From Eremomyces bilateralis CBS 781.70 (Eukaryota; Ascomycota; Dothideomycetes; Eremomycetales; Eremomycetaceae), in contig NW_022985071.1 in the NCBI RefSeq assembly GCF_010015585.1, forward strand, positions 1 through 64,000: 64,000 bases of DNA, written 5' to 3'. Positions within the stretch are counted from its first letter, which is position 1. The number at the start of each line of letters is the position of its first letter. The notes beneath the pieces are model-generated. The model saw only the letters and a list, made by a program, of their open reading frames with translations. It searched no databases and was not told the DNA's origin. The translations under genes and the position numbers were made by a program. Shown here one piece after another: positions 1 through 10,430 of the stretch.

Positions 1-30
1 CAGTAGCGGAACTTGCAGGGGCCAATCAAC
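1..30 (+). repeat. left terminal inverted repeat of the transposon
   Basis: These bases match the reverse complement of 7341-7370 at 29 of 30 positions. The single difference is at base 7. Similarity drops sharply after base 30, where the shared subterminal motif takes over. The repeat might extend left of the window, which cannot be checked here. Confidence 0.9.
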
Positions 31-240
31 GGTGGATCAACGGTTGAATGGAATCAACGGTGGATGGATGGTTGAATCTTGGACGACGTATAGAAATGAT
101 ATACGTGGAAGGTGCTATACCGTGGATTACGAAATACCGTGGATCAACGGTAGATTCCGGTACACGAAGTTGAAAATTCCTCGAGGATTCCGATAAACCG
201 TTAATTCACCGTTGATTCACCGTTAAACTTCAACCACTGA
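12..240. repeat. left subterminal motif array
   Basis: About seven copies or near-copies of CAACGGT or its complement ACCGTTGA lie here in both orientations (for example near 29, 36, 54, 145, 200 and 215). The same motif fills the right end. In plant CACTA elements such subterminal motifs bind the accessory TnpA protein. That role is inferred here by analogy. Confidence 0.75.
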
Positions 241-396
241 ATGAGTTCTTCTATGGATGCCACCACTCTGAACTGTGTGTCGTTTTATCTAAAAGCCCAT
301 TCTACCATCTGTGCCGCCATCGTCAAGCGCATTTAGCTTAGAGATCTCTGTCTGTAATCATTGTAAAACACTTTCCTTGCAATGAAGCTATAGAAA

Positions 397-1802
397 ATGT
401 CTACTGGACAGCAGAACTCGGTCTTAGATGCGCAGGCTCCTTATCCTCTTCTCGATTCTGACGATGAGAATCCCTCTGTTCGGGAAGATTCCCTTTCTCC
501 ACGCGTAAGTTTACTTGTTTTTATATCCCTATGAATCATTTACTATGATTTCCGAGTAAATCCCATATATATTGTAGTAATTGATTCATTTGGTGGTGAA
601 GGCACACAAGCGACAGCGCCGCGAAGAACTCTCTGCGCCGAAGAAGCGCAGTAAGGGGACGAAGAACGGACAAGCGTCCCAGTCCGAGCTTGATTTCCTG
701 TCTCAAGCAAAGAAATTTGGGCGCGAAACTCGGTGGAGTTGGTTCCTCAACCATGACACCGATGCCTATCCTTCGTTGATCCGGAAGGTATATGGCCAGG
801 ATTTTCCAGCCGAAATGACTGCGGATTCTGCCCTCTGGCGCCGGGCCAAACAGGTCTTTAAAGACCAAGTCAAAACGTTCAAGGCCCAAACCATCGAGAA
901 GATGAGAGTAAGTTCAAAATTCTAAGTCCCCAAGTCTAGATTTCCATTTCCCCCTTCTAGATCCCATTTTCAAGTCCAGATCTCATTTCCCCCTTTAGAT
1001 TTCTCTTTTTAAGTCCATATTCCATATCCCAAGTCCAGATCTACATTTCCAAGTCCATTTCAAGTTCAAATCAAGTTTAAATCTCCAGAACGCTATATTT
1101 AACTCCAGATCTATTTGTCCAAATCTAGAATTCAATGTTTAAGTATTTAACTACTATGTATGTAGGACTGGCTCGAGCAGAACGTACTCCTGAATCAAGT
1201 CTTGTCTCGACTAGATTCCGCTGGTGTTGCCCTCCATCTCGGCGAAAAGTTCTCTTCGGAGGATTTCCTTAACGTATGGTATTATATGAAGGGATATCTA
1301 GATGTAGATAAATCCTCTCAATTGGGGGAATTTTATTGCAAGTGTAAGTTATATATTTCATATATCCGCGTTTTATCTCTTGTGTTTTGTCGAACTATGT
1401 TTTATCTAGTTGTCCTTTGAATCTGGATTTTATCCATCTAGATGTATATTCTGTCTAACTGTGTCCTGGCATTTGTCCATTTAAAGCCGCATTTTGCCCA
1501 TAATCTAACGTAAAATAGCCATGTTTATGTCCCTGGGCTCGTTCGTGTGGGGGATTGTTCGGGCGGAGCGTATAGAGAAGACTGGCTCCGAAACGGCGAA
1601 ATCCAAGCTTCATAAAGCTTGGTATTCAATGTGCCTTGCGGAGCCGTTTGAGGACGTGGATAGGGAGTGTTTTAAAGAGCTATTTAATATTAGCTCTGGG
1701 CAGAGGGACCCTACACCGCGTCAAAATGACGCTACACTAGCGACAATGTCGTTTGCACTTATAGCCCCCCCTCCTCACCCCCGCGACTCTAGGTCCGGTT
1801 AG
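397..1802 (+). CDS. transposon accessory protein, four exons, unknown family
   Basis: Proposed exons are 397-504, 602-907, 1166-1343 and 1519-1802, giving about 291 residues with all phases consistent. Donors are GTAAGT for all three introns. Acceptors are AAG at 601 and TAG at 1165 and 1518; the TAG at 577 is rejected because it would bring an immediate stop. The protein starts MSTGQQNS and has an acidic N-terminus, then a basic block (AHKRQRREE...KKRSKGTKN, a possible nuclear signal), then a mostly helical, Trp-rich middle (RWSWFLNHD, ALWRRAKQVFKDQ, DWLEQNVLLNQVLSRLD) and a proline-rich tail. No family was recognised. Its place beside the transposase and its basic character suggest a DNA-binding TnpA-like role, which is inference. 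Exon 1 and the first acceptor are the least certain parts. Confidence 0.6.
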
Positions 1803-2758
1803 TCCCCGTTCTTCTCCCCCCTCTCCTCTCTCCTTTCTCCTCTCCTCCCTCCTCTCCCCCCTCTCTCCCCTTCCATTCGCGCTGTTTCGTTTTCTATGGT
1901 CTGTAGGACCGTGTGGTTGTTTTCTGTAGTCTGGTGTTTGTGGTCTGGTTTCTGTTTCCTATTTTCTTATGTAGTGTGTTTAGAACTGTGTTTTCTGCTC
2001 TGTATTTTATATTCCTGTGCTTTTCTATCAGATGCTCCGTTTTCGTGCAATATTTCTATAGTATAGTACTGCTTACACAGCCGCTAGGTGGCATTGTGCC
2101 TGGACTTCTAGATCTTTGGGATTCCCAACGTATTCTTGGGTATAGGATACATACACGGTATGTGGTTCTTAGACAACCAAACCCAGTTCCCTAACCCCTT
2201 AATATGTCTTGGCTTCTAGTTCCTCTAGGTCATCTCTACCGCCAATAGAAGACCTACTCCCTAATCTATATCTTTATAACCTAGTAGATGATGATCCGTT
2301 GCTAAGGATGGTTCCTAGTATACTTCTTATTCCGGCACGTATTGTCTACCTGCTATAGTGGATCCTACTACCCGCCTACCTGCCTGTCTGCCCGGAATGT
2401 AATTTCCTTTACTAGTTTTCTTTTGAATGATAAAGTAAATAGAATAGAATACGATACTATGTCTAATAGCCTACTGTATTCTCAATTGCGAGAACAACTT
2501 AGGTGCATACCGGTGGTGGATTTCGAAAATTGCAAAGTCCTGATACGCCAGTGTGCCTTCCATTTCTTATATTCCGTACCTGCTACAAACGTACTTAACA
2601 CATTAAAATTCCCACATGCAACCTCTTATCTACCACAGCCTCACCTGCTACAACAGAACTTACACTTACACTCTTCATTCTTAATCTTATCCTTATTTCC
2701 TATTCTCACTCGTATCATCAATCATCTCTATATACCCATTAGATCCGACCTCGTTAAG
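1803..2758. other. spacer between the two transposon genes
   Basis: It begins with about 75 bp of near-pure pyrimidine (CTCC-rich, 1803-1875) and continues AT-rich. The transposase frame stays open upstream of its proposed ATG as far as about 2342, so an earlier start or upstream exon is possible. Nothing else is recognised. It presumably holds the accessory gene's 3' end and the transposase promoter. Confidence 0.4.
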
Positions 2759-5700
2759 ATGTCTCGTATCCCTATTCGAGGCCTAGCGGATATACTCCTT
2801 GCCAAAACGACACAAAGGCATAGTAGGGACCAAGAAGGAAGCTCTTCAAAGAAGAGGAAGATTAAGGAAGAACTTGTGGACGATAGAGAATTCCTAGCTG
2901 GGTTTAGTGATGACGAAAGTGATTATAACGTCAGTCCTGACCTACATGCCGTAAGTATAATGGATATAATAAATCTGATAAATATTCAACAGAATGACTT
3001 ACAGGTAAATAGGATCTTGCCTCTGATGACCTTACAGAGAACCTCATTGGCCTCCAGACTGACCAGGCTGAAGTCGTTGACGATAATGAGACAACCCTTC
3101 TAGATCTACACGATCTTCGGCTGCTCGAGCAGTTCCAGGATCCTGAAGAGGAAGATATAATACCAACGGTTCCTGTCGATACTATCGATGAGGACGATAT
3201 AGAGACTGTTATATCTGCCACAGTTGGATATCAGCCATCTTTCACTGCCGCACCTTCTACCGCTGTATTTGACACGGTCGCTGGTCCTAGTCACGTCACT
3301 GCTGAGGCCACTGCGGCCATCCAACCGCCTGCGGACTTCGACGACTCAACACCTGTCCCCAACCCTCGAGCAGCCCCTACATCAGACTTTGAGGTTGCAC
3401 TCGGCCTATGGTGTCAAGAGGCAGGTATCTCACGCGCTCAGTGGACAGGCCTTCGAGAAATCCTTAATATGCTGAGCGATGACGCTGTAAAGAAGCTGCC
3501 AAAGGCCCTAGATACCCTGAAGCTACATGCTGTTGGCCAACTCCCTCTCCTTGAGCTCCGTCAGACCCCCATCAAGCTTAATATTGCCAAGCTGCCTGCC
3601 TCAAGGAGGAAAATCATTATGAGCAGAGCATTAGCAGCGGGTCAGGTTGCCACTGCGCCTGACAACCTCTTCTTCTTTAACCCTATCTACCTCTTCCAAG
3701 CTATTCTCTCATCAACGATCCGCGAGCGTATGCATATCGGAATGGCCCATTTCGTTGATGAGCCGGCAGAGCTCTGGCACTCTACCGCCTGGGCCTCTTC
3801 AATCCGCTACTCCTCCGGCGAGTTCCCGCGTCTCCCCGAAGGCCAGGTAGTCTTTCCGTCTGATATTGTACTATACCAGTGCAACGAAGCTATATGCCGC
3901 TGCCACACAGACGCTGACAAAAATCACATCGGTCGCATTCTCTCGTTTGGTAGAGACTACCGTAGCCAACGTGAGCATCGTGGCCCTATTGGATCGGTCG
4001 TCGTCGAGGTCCAAAAGATCGTTCCGTTCATCGATCTTATGGATACACGCCGGGATCTCTTGCTCATGATCATCAAGCTTGACCCTCTGCCAGAAAATAA
4101 GGAACTAGTGATCCTAGAGGATGATATTTCTATGGTTCTCGAGAGTGCTCTTACTCCATATACCTTCAACTTTGACATCTTCCTTGACTATGCCTTCGAG
4201 AGCAGCGTTAAGCTTAGAGACGACAAGAGCCATATTCAAGGCCAGCTCTTTATCCGCCGTATTTTCCGTGGGGACAATATCCGCCCTCTAAACCAGTCTA
4301 GGGCTATCCGTGGCCAGATAGAGATAGCGGAATATGGTCGCCAGTATCTCGTTGACAAGTTTAGCAAAAGTTCTAACATTATCTCTATTCCCCTGCTCGC
4401 CTTTCTTGACGGGTTCGGCTTATTTCGGAACATGTACCGTACGATTATGGGGTTCTATCTCTTATTAGCGCCTCTCCGCAGTTCAGACCGTAATAAGAGG
4501 CAGAATGTCTTCCCACTTACACTCGGCCCGCATGGCAGCAACTTTACAGAGGTTACCGATGCCCTTAGAGGTAGAATAACACAGCTCGAACGAGGCATTG
4601 ATATGCTTATCACCGGTAAGCAGTTTACCGTCTGCGTCTCTGTTATGGCATATATTGGTGATATGCCCCAGCAGCAGACCAATTCAGGCTTCCGATCTGT
4701 CGCCGCCGAATCTACTTGCAGGATGTGTCTTGTCGAGACTGCCCAACGTGGCCTCCTTGATTTTGATATCGAAGCCCGCGGCCGATACCACTATGAAGTT
4801 ATACGTCAGAGGGCTTCTATCCGAAGCAGACCTAACAAGATCCAGAGGAAGATTACGGCCGATAAGTTAGGTATGGAAGCAGAGGACCCGGCATTGATGA
4901 AACTGAGTCCTGCTCTTGATCTCGTCCTCTCCCGTCCTCCCGATCCTTTCCACTCTGAACTCAATGGCATCACGAAGCTTACGCACCTTCTGTGGAATGG
5001 AGATCTCTTGACAAAAAAGGCCGCAGCCGAATATGGTCGGTTGCTCCGCTCTTTTCCGTTCCCTCCCGGATGGGGTCGTCTCCAAGCTCCTGAGCACTAC
5101 ATCGGAAGCTACTCCCTTCAAGAGCACGCCCGATGGAGCGTTATTGCCCCCTGCCTGGCTCGAGTTTGGTTACGCGAAAAGCATATCCAGAATGCGTACT
5201 TCGAGGGCGTCCATATTGCGTTTAAAGATATTATGGTCGAGATTGGTGAATCTAGCAAGAACCCCAGCAGACAGCTTGTCCCAAACTTGATCGTTACGGC
5301 GTTATCGGCGATTGCCAAGTCTAACATGCTCTGCACTGCTTCTCACCTGACGCAAGGAGAGCGTCAAACTTTCGATACGGATATCAAGCGGTGCCGTGAC
5401 ATGTTTAAGCGGCTCTGCAGAGCTGCTGCTCTTGCGTCGTCGAGTCGTCGGACATCTGTTAATCCGCCTGCCTCAGATACTGCCCCCCAGGTAGGCGGAA
5501 AATCAACTGCTAGCCAGATAGTCGTCTCATCGATCGAGACGCCAGGGCCAATGCAAGGACAGACAGCCATAGATGGTGCCCTCACCACAAAAAAGGCCAT
5601 CCAGTTCCAACGGGATCAGCAGAGGCCAAATGTCCATATTGGTTTACATTTTCAAGAGGTTCTCCGTGAGTATGCCATCCCTGCTAACGCGGGTGTCCTG

Positions 5701-6609
5701 CCTGGTGAGAACAAGCATAAGGAGTACAAGAATGCCATCCTCCTTACAAATAAGCGCAACCCTGAGAAGGACCTCCTCTAGCGCGAGAATATTCGTCAAA
5801 CCCTCCGCCTCGCCCTTACCGGTGCCTTTCCTAATGCCAAGATCACTAAGCAGCTCCAAGACATTGACCAAGCCTGTCCAACGCTCTTCCGCACTCTGTT
5901 TCCACAGGAGACTATGCGTCTGGCGATCGATGAAGATAATACCGGCGATACCGTCGAGAACATCATCTTTGACGATGGTCATCGTAATCCTACAGCGCAG
6001 TCTAAGATCCAGCAGAAGTATTGCCGCGAGACGCTCAAGCTCCCTACACGCCCGTCACATATGACAGCAGGTTTCCGTGGTAATTTATCCTCTGCCTATC
6101 TCCGAGACTATGGGCGGAACGTACACCATATGGGAACCAGTGTCGTCGAGTGGTGGAAGAAGTTCTCGTTTGATGCCAATAATAAGAGGACTACTTTTGG
6201 ACGAGGTGACTTCATCCAGGTCCGTGGTACCACCCTTAAGGTATGCGGTATCGACGATATCTTCACGCATGAAGCGCTGCCCGGCTATAAGCGCCTGTTC
6301 CTCATCCTGACGCCCACCTTGCAACCCACCGAACGTGTCGATCCTGCGCCTACCTCACAACACACCGGATGCGTCAATCCTGTATCGACCTCGCAAGCCA
6401 CCGGACGTATTGACCCTATTCTCAAGCTCCCTCTCCTGCGTATTGAAGGCGAGGAGCAGCAGTTCTTCGTCGGCCTTCCTGCTATCGAAGCTACCAAGCT
6501 CTTTATCCTCCCCGTCAAGGAACACGACGGACATGACAATGAGATACCGTTGGACAAGGATTCGGACACGCTGCTATATGTAAACTGGAGCAAGATCCAC
6601 TTTATGTAG
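2759..6609 (+). CDS. CACTA/Tnp2-like transposase, interrupted by one in-frame stop
   Basis: Exon 1 is 2759-2950 (MSRIPIRGLADILLAK..., acidic and basic N-terminus) and ends at a GTAAGT donor. Exon 2 opens at 3013 after AAATAG and stays open to a TAG at 5779-5781, giving about 986 residues. The same frame then continues for 275 more residues to 6609, with protein-like sequence on both sides of the stop. Recognisable blocks are LWCQEAGISRAQW, then LLAFLDGFGLFRNMYRTIMG with a candidate catalytic Asp, then YIGDMPQQQ...CRMC, resembling the D-x-P...C-x-x-C block of Tnp2, and DPFHSELNGITKL, resembling the Tnp2 DxxH region. It would cut and paste the element by DDE chemistry. The stop is CAG-like in context, as a C-to-T change (for example RIP) would leave; sequencing error or readthrough remain possible. 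The family assignment is by motif only. Confidence 0.72.
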
Positions 6610-6710
6610 TGCCTGGCGCCAGACAAGCTTAAGATAGCTGGCTGTCAGGAGAGATAGATGAGACGGATCTGTGTAATAAGAAGGGCGCTCTGGTGGCTTG
6701 CAAACTATAC

Positions 6711-6777
6711 GATAGATGGATGGATGGATGGATGGATGGATGGATGGATAGATGGATGGATAGATGGGTGGATGGAT
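6711..6777. repeat. GATG/GATA tetranucleotide microsatellite
   Basis: About 16 units of GATG with a few GATA variants lie in the 3' part of the transposon, between the transposase stop and the right subterminal array. Confidence 0.95.
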
Positions 6778-7140
6778 TCTGATGGCTTACAAAGTGTATG
6801 ATGGATGGACGAGATGAATAGATGGATAGATCGCTGCACTGATGGCATCAAATGGGTGTCTGGGACCGATGGGACGAAAACAATACACCGGCATACACTT
6901 CCTACCGTGGGAGGTAAAGTCTCTCTACACCGACCACAGGAGCGCCGCACTACCTCTAACCCACCCAACTCTGTTCGACTCTTAACATGAAGGGGATTTT
7001 ACACGCGATACAGCGATGTATGTATAATACACAGGCTTTCCGATAAGCTTAGCAAAACATTCAAGCAGCATGGGGGGCTGGTTGTAACGAGTAAAACATT
7101 CCTGCAAGTGAACCACGTGATTAGTAGTCGATCTGCGGTG

Positions 7141-7350
7141 GACAAACCAATCAACGGTATAGACCCCGATCAACCGTTGATATACCGTTGAATAAGTCTA
7201 TACGTATAATGAAATCAACGGTGTAGGCGAAAATCAACCGTTGAATGCGTTATACGAAGATGCGAAATCAACGGGGAAACTTCGGTTGATTCGTATCAAC
7301 GGTTGATTTCTTTCAACGGTGGATCAACGGTATATCAACGGTTGATTGGC
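7141..7350. repeat. right subterminal motif array
   Basis: Roughly ten copies of CAACGGT or ACCGTTGA occur in about 200 bp (near 7150, 7172, 7185, 7212, 7232, 7267, 7297, 7314, 7325 and 7336), in both orientations and often as the palindrome-like CAACGGTTG or CAACCGTTG. It mirrors the left end and is not found at this density elsewhere in the window. Confidence 0.8.
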
Positions 7351-7370
7351 CCCTGCAAGTTCCACTACTG
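7341..7370 (-). repeat. right terminal inverted repeat of the transposon
   Basis: The reverse complement of this stretch reproduces bases 1-30 with one mismatch. It ends CTACTG, directly followed by flanking DNA starting CGTGTTGCAG. Confidence 0.9.
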
Positions 7371-7479
7371 CGTGTTGCAGTTGCAAGGGAACGAGGCAAC
7401 AAGGCACTCTTCCCAAGGCCGCCAGGCCAAAGAGCCATCAATCTGGGCCAGAAGCCCAAGACCGTTACATCCCTTTCGC

Positions 7480-7815
7480 TCAAGTCGAAAGCATGTTCCT
7501 AATAGTTGTGTCAAATTGCTCAGGTTCGCGGCCAAGTATTTGAGCCAAATTTGGGGTAACGGCTGCACATTCGCCATCGCGGATCGCATCAAACGCAGTT
7601 GTCCAGATAGGCGCCCAGTTACTACCCCGATATGTGAGATCAGTGTGGACCTGTGGCTGTTTGACATACTCATCCACAAGTACCTGACGGATCACGATTG
7701 GCTTATTGAGCACGCGGCTGAAGACATCCGCTGTTTCATTAAGAGACCGAGCACGAGGGCAAGAGGCGACTTGCTGCGTGTTGTTGGAAGGATTGAGCAG
7801 GTGGTCAACAGTCAA
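7480..7815 (-). pseudogene. C-terminal fragment of an NmrA-like NAD(P)-binding protein
   Basis: The last 80 or so codons read like the C-terminus of fungal NmrA-like/NAD(P)-binding Rossmann reductases: ADVFSRVLNKPI, then VDEYVKQPQVHTDL, then AAVTPNLAQILGREPEQF, and a normal stop. The preceding residues no longer fit the family, and no N-terminal GxxGxxG Rossmann motif was found upstream on this strand, so it is a remnant. It lies just outside the right end of the transposon. The larger part of the gene may have been lost before or during insertion, but this cannot be told from the window. Confidence 0.55.
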
Positions 7816-8278
7816 TACAACAAGTACAGGAAACAGATTGCTTCTTCTAAACGCAGCGTTAAATTCAAGTACAGACTGGAGTCAATGCGGCAATGCCATT
7901 CCTGCCTCCCGGCATTCATGACATCCTTACCCCACCAGCATTTGAACGCATTAGACAACAGGATCTGCTGCACCAGAAGGAGCAAACATAACGTCGTCGG
8001 GGGAATCCTTGTTCTGGCCTCTTTGAGAAGATAAATGGTCTTCCATGTCATCATACGCTGCGAGATGTGATGCATTCTGGATCGACGTTACGACCAAACC
8101 ACCTTTACGACGATTATTGGCGCTATCAACGTAAGCAAGGTCGGTCAATAATCCTCTCTCTAAGCCTATATCGATCTATCCTAGAGCCGCAGTTGAACGA
8201 CGTGCACTGCCGTCTCTTCCTTAATCCCAGGGTCAAACACTTGCTGATGTCTTACGACACATAAATACCTCTGTCGCC
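7816..8278. other. no recognisable gene
   Basis: Short open stretches exist on both strands, but none resembles a known family or has a convincing start. It probably belongs to the same decayed zone as the NmrA fragment. Confidence 0.4.
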
Positions 8279-8803
8279 GTGTTAATTCCTACATCTTTAC
8301 TAGCTGCGAATGCTATAACTACTTCTATATCTGTATCGATTCCTGAACCTGCTCTTGTGTCTTCCCCTACTCCATCTCATTTGCCTTCATCTGTTTCTAT
8401 TAAAGTGTCTATTACTACGGCTCAACCCCCTCTACAGTCTGCCTGGCAACCTTTGTCGTTAGAAGAGTTCTTTGCTGACGTCGAGTGTCGACGGCTTCAG
8501 CCCACTCTGTATAACTGCAGTGACTTGAACACATTGAACAATTTTTTGGCGGAGACAGGGCAGGAAAAGGACCCCATAGAAGTGATCGAAGCACGGAATA
8601 TGGCTCTCGCTACAAGCGGAGTGTATGCTTCCTGCACTCCAACAATGGCATGGAATTATCACTTTGGAGATGTGGAAGCTTTCTACGCTGAAAGATTTGC
8701 ACAAGCCGATGCTCAAAATGTGCTTAGAGAGCGCCCTAAGCGCGCACTAGCAGAGGCGGCTTCAAATTCATGGAAAGGACTCGGTCCGCGCAAGAGCCAG
8801 TGA
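8279..8803 (+). CDS. hypothetical ORF, possibly a 3' exon
   Basis: It is open for about 174 codons and stops at 8801-8803. There is no good ATG at the 5' end; the first internal ATG is near 8599, so either an upstream exon is missing (an acceptor such as TTACTAG near 8300 is possible) or it is a remnant. The Ser/Pro/Thr-rich start is followed by a more protein-like stretch (SLEEFFADVECRRLQ, MAWNYHFGDVEAFYAERFAQAD). No family was recognised. Confidence 0.35.
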   Translation: MLIPTSLLAANAITTSISVSIPEPALVSSPTPSHLPSSVSIKVSITTAQPPLQSAWQPLSLEEFFADVECRRLQPTLYNCSDLNTLNNFLAETGQEKDPIEVIEARNMALATSGVYASCTPTMAWNYHFGDVEAFYAERFAQADAQNVLRERPKRALAEAASNSWKGLGPRKSQ

Positions 8804-9454
8804 CGTCAGTAGAAAGAAGATAGGCGTGATAATATAGACTAGCTGATATAGGTTATTTGAGAGGAGTAGACGGAAGCCTCCCGCCGAACACCCTTTCGTA
8901 TGCTTATGGAAGTGCTACATGGAGAGCGCTTACACGCGAACAGTTCGAGAATATGTACTTACAAACGTATATCTATAGTTAGGAGTGCGTACGATCGTGA
9001 ACGACTTGCTTGATGTAATTTATTCTATACTAGTATCAATTGGGAAACTGGGTGGAAAATCTCACCAGCCTCAGCAGTATGTACTGTAATACTCGAACGG
9101 CAGAGGGATGGCGCAGGCCAGGGCATCAGCTCTGGAGGCTGGGAGCCTGAGGTTATAACCTGCATTGATAATAACCGATATATTTTGGAGAAAGGGGAAG
9201 TAAACAGCGCGTGAGGTCGCTACTGCGATGGTTGCCTGAAGGTGATGTGATGAAGTAAAATTGCCGGTCGCTCCCATAGGTGATAGGAGATGTTATTTAC
9301 AACAACGATTAGAATAATGGGTATCCAAGGGTCGCTTCGCCGCCCAGGCGTATCGTCATCCACGCTCAGTGCTCCACGCTCACCGCACATGGCCAGATCA
9401 GCTTCTGTCCCCGAGGCAACCAATGTGTCGCCGGTAATGGGACATCAGAAATAT
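8804..9454. other. intergenic, no gene seen
   Basis: AT-rich sequence with stops in all frames and no repeat or RNA gene recognised. Its right part is the 3' flank of the cutinase gene. Confidence 0.5.
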
Positions 9455-10285
9455 CTACTGCCCGACCCCGCTGAAGAGGCCTCCGAAAAGCCCGCCGCCG
9501 CTGGCGCCAAGGCCGCTATTGCTGCTCTCGGCGAAGCCACCAGTCGATCCGCCGGATGAGCCACCGCTGCTCTGAGCAGCGCGGATGCGTTGCGCCAGGA
9601 ACTCGCCCGCGTCGTCCCCGTCCACCATGTAGGTCAGATGGGCCACGGTGATGATCAAGGTGCCGCTGCAGACAAGGTCGCCTATGGCGCAGATGATCTT
9701 GAAGTTCTCCGGGGGGATACCTTGGATCTTGCCGCGGGACTGCAGCTTCTTGGTGTCGCCGAAGGTGACGACGCCGGCGATGCGGGAAACGACTTGCGAA
9801 GGGGAGTCTTCGATGGCCTCGTGGGTGATGGCGGCACCTTGGCTATATGATGGTTAGAATGGGGTGGCGAGGTTGAAGAGCTGGGATTGGGCGAACCTGT
9901 AACCACCGGCGACGACGATGGAACCGTCGCATTGGGTAGCCTTCTGAAGCTTCGCCTTCATGTCGCGGACACCAGTGGGGTCACCGCCCGACGGGAGGAA
10001 GTTGGTGGTCAACAGCGCAGGATAGTCGACGCCCTCCGCGGCGACGTTCTCCTTGCCGAAGATGTCCTTGAGCTTATTAGCCGTGTTTGGACCGGCGATG
10101 AATCCGAAGTTGCCCGGCTCGGTCGAGCCACGAGCAAAGATGAAGATGACCGGTTTGCAGCCTTCTTCAGTGAACTCGCTGGCAGACATGCCGACACCGA
10201 ACAATTGACGGGCCTCGACTGGCTCTGCCACCGGGGCTGCGGTGGCGATGCCCGCAAGCAGGGTAAGAATGGAAGCAACCTTCAT
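9455..10285 (-). CDS. secreted cutinase
   Basis: Two exons, 10285-9897 and 9842-9455, encode about 258 residues. The intron (9896-9843) falls inside the Ser codon of the G-Y-S-Q-G nucleophile elbow: exon 1 ends GGT-GGT-TAC-AG and exon 2 starts C-CAA-GGT. The N-terminus MKVASILTLLAGIATAAPVAEP is a signal peptide, followed by FGVGMSASEF and IFARGSTEPGNFG, the canonical cutinase oxyanion block. The remaining triad is visible as Asp in GDLVCSGTL and His in VAHLTYMVDG. Cysteines at the family positions (EGCKP, TQCDGS, KIICAIGDLVC) suggest two disulfides. After the catalytic domain comes an unusual Ser/Gly-rich tail of about 45 residues ending GLFSGVGQ, longer than in the classic Fusarium enzyme. 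It hydrolyses plant cutin or short-chain esters outside the cell. The intron donor GTTCGC is weak but the frame join is exact. Confidence 0.9.
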
Positions 10286-10423
10286 GTTGGAAAGAAAATA
10301 TTGGAAAAAGATTTGGTTATCAAAGGACTGACTGTCCAGAGAAGCTCTGGGCTTGGGAATGAATGGAATTCAAGGTGTCGTTCAGGCCGTACTGACACTG
10401 TGGTCCGATGGTGATGCAACCCC

Positions 10424-10430
10424 CTTTATA
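10424..10430 (-). promoter_or_regulatory. TATA box of the cutinase gene
   Basis: TATAAAG on the minus strand, followed immediately by GGGG, about 140 bp upstream of the cutinase start codon. Position and sequence fit a core promoter. Confidence 0.5.

Larger units (their letters stand above)
1..7370 (+). mobile_element. CACTA/EnSpm-like DNA transposon with two genes
   Basis: A 7.37-kb element bounded by a 30-bp terminal inverted repeat with one mismatch: the left end begins CAGTAG and the right end finishes CTACTG. Both ends carry dense arrays of a TCAACGGT/ACCGTTGA motif. Inside are a four-exon accessory gene and a large transposase gene on the same strand. Subterminal repeat arrays, a second non-transposase gene and a transposase with a D-x-P...C-x-x-C block are the hallmarks of CACTA (CMC group) elements. 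The terminus CAGTAG departs from the usual CACTA. The window starts exactly at the left end, so the left target-site copy cannot be seen; the right flank begins CGT. It looks nearly whole, with one in-frame stop in the transposase. The superfamily call is inference; the transposon call is firm. Confidence 0.82.
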
